Shown: piece by piece, positions 63,105 through 64,000 of the stretch
Layout of the letters: each line of letters starts with the position of its first letter
Numbering within the stretch: position 1 is the first letter of the stretch
DNA from: Phoebastria nigripes
Lineage: Eukaryota; Chordata; Aves; Procellariiformes; Diomedeidae
Reading direction: 5' to 3'
Length of the DNA: 64,000 nucleotides
Assembly: GCA_035582835.1 (NCBI GenBank)
Contig: JAYKAV010000289.1
Location: forward strand, 1,218,309-1,282,308
Notes under the pieces: model-generated
Database searches by the model: none
Seen by the model: the letters and a program-made list of their open reading frames with translations, nothing else
What the model was told of the DNA's origin: nothing
Program-made: the position numbers and the translations under genes

Positions 63105-63639
63105 CCCATTTCCTAGTCCAGAGAATAGAAAATGGCTGTCTCCCAGGGGATGTTTTTGAAGCAGGACAATAAATAGCATCCTGGGACTTCACAGCTTGCT
63201 CTTTCAGCCGCACGTTCTTTTAACAAAAAATGTGCATCTTGGATTTTCCGTGTTGGCTCCCAGTGAGTAGGTGACTTCATTGTAGGATTTGCACTGTTTC
63301 GGGATGTCCCCGGCAAATACGGTTTCATATAGACATCTTCGTGTGTTTCATAGTGATTCTTCTTTTACCATTTGTAAATATTTTACCTGTTTTTAAATTA
63401 TTCATTCATTAAGTGGCTTGGATGGGAGAAGGAATCACGCTTAAAATACGTGCGAAGACTTAAACCGCTGGAAGTCTGAAAGGATGTGAAAAAATAATTC
63501 GAGAAATTATTTTTACACCAGAACGAGCCCTACTTAAGTACTAGGAGGGGACAGGAGATGAAGGGACGTGGTGTCACGCCAGACCTGGCTCAGGCTGGGA
63601 CGTCGCTGGGGTTTGCAGGGGAGGGCTTTGCCTTGGTGG
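63105..63639. other. AT-rich non-coding DNA
   Basis: A weak exon-like string follows the acceptor TTTCCTAG (VQRIENGCLPGDVFEAGQ then stop) and sits over AATAAA at 63168. This is judged insufficient for an exon call. The rest is AT-rich, with TTTTAAATTATTCATTCATT near 63391. Confidence 0.4.
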
Positions 63640-63790
63640 GATTTGGAGAACGGGGGGTGGGCTGGAGGGGCTCGCGCCGAGCACTGCTGAGCTCGGGGAG
63701 CCGGCGGCCGCGCCGAGGGGTCGCAGGGCGCTGCGCTCCCCGGGTCCCGCAAACCTGGCGCCTTCTCGGTCGTGTTGGCGCTGCTTGGGG
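63640..63790. promoter_or_regulatory. small dense CpG patch
   Basis: By eye, about 19 CpGs fall in roughly 130 bases, with GCCGGCGGCCGCGCCGAGG at its core, then an abrupt return to AT-rich DNA. The patch ends at the palindrome GCCATGGC, so both strands show a GCCATGG start context. The plus frame from 63796 has 33 codons. The minus frame from 63797 runs 88 codons to 63534. It may be an alternative promoter or an orphan CpG patch. Confidence 0.4.
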
Positions 63791-64000
63791 CAGCCATGGC
63801 GTCTATCCAGTACAATAAAAAAATAGAGATAACTGTTCTCCAGTTTATTAGTAAGCTACAACATTTGCATAATAGTTATTCAATTCAGGGTTGCAGCTAA
63901 CTGAAATTGCATATTAAATCTCTGTCTCCCATACAGCAGCGTGTCCCTTGCTGTAGCAAACTGTAAACCTTTTCTTTTCCTCCACCTGCCTCTAAGCAAT
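63791..64000. other. AT-rich non-coding end of window
   Basis: The CpG patch stops abruptly at about 63790. Beyond the 33-codon plus frame there is no open frame, and no repeat was recognised up to the window edge. Confidence 0.4.

Noticed and set aside
1..64000. tRNA, rRNA, known microRNA, CRISPR array, bacterial operon or LTR retroelement
   Set aside because: Scanned by eye for T-loop strings, microRNA seeds I remember, spaced repeats and paired LTRs; none found. A covariance-model and repeat search would be needed to exclude them formally.

Overview
The window reads as vertebrate nuclear DNA, most likely a bird and possibly another sauropsid. It has no operons or dense coding, no complete gene, and open frames that look like chance. 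The recognisable interspersed repeats are old, eroded CR1/L3-type, L2-like and MIR-like pieces. No L1, Alu or B1 sequence and no LTR pair was seen. All family assignments come from reading the sequence and recalling the families; no alignment was run.

Layout: 1-5.6 kb is unassigned non-coding DNA. At 5.69-6.39 kb lies an antisense CR1/L3 reverse-transcriptase remnant, and at 7.6-8.25 kb a sense L2-like remnant. From 8.3 to 31.5 kb the DNA is non-coding, with an unusual 3 x 19 bp tandem repeat at 9.5 kb, antisense MIR-like pieces at 11.4 and 27.1 kb, two CR1-like pieces at 15.1 and 15.8 kb, and a few CpG-rich patches. At 31.5-32.35 kb there is a long sense CR1/L3 3' portion. From 32.4 to 38.8 kb the sequence becomes gradually more GC- and CpG-rich.

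The centre of the window is a CpG island at about 38.9-40.95 kb, split by a 911-base assembly gap (39271-40181). Immediately after the gap, a short acidic and alanine-rich coding stretch ends at a good splice donor (GCAG|GTGAGC, 40228/40229). The simplest reading is the 3' end of the first coding exon of a plus-strand gene. The promoter, start codon and most of that exon would be hidden in the gap, and intron 1 would run to the right. The gene could not be identified.

From 40.95 to 64 kb the sequence looks like a long intron or gene desert. It has AT-rich stretches with homeodomain-like TAATTA/ATTA cores that may be conserved enhancers (42.8-43.05, 48.83-49.38 and 59.33-59.5 kb). It also holds a sense MIR-like piece (42.16-42.33 kb), a CR1-like piece (62.13-62.48 kb), several microsatellites, one phase-compatible candidate small exon (60346-60383) and a small dense CpG patch at 63.64-63.79 kb. 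No new biological system could be demonstrated. The best leads are the hidden first exon, the candidate small exon, the putative conserved non-coding blocks and the oddly arranged 19-bp repeat.
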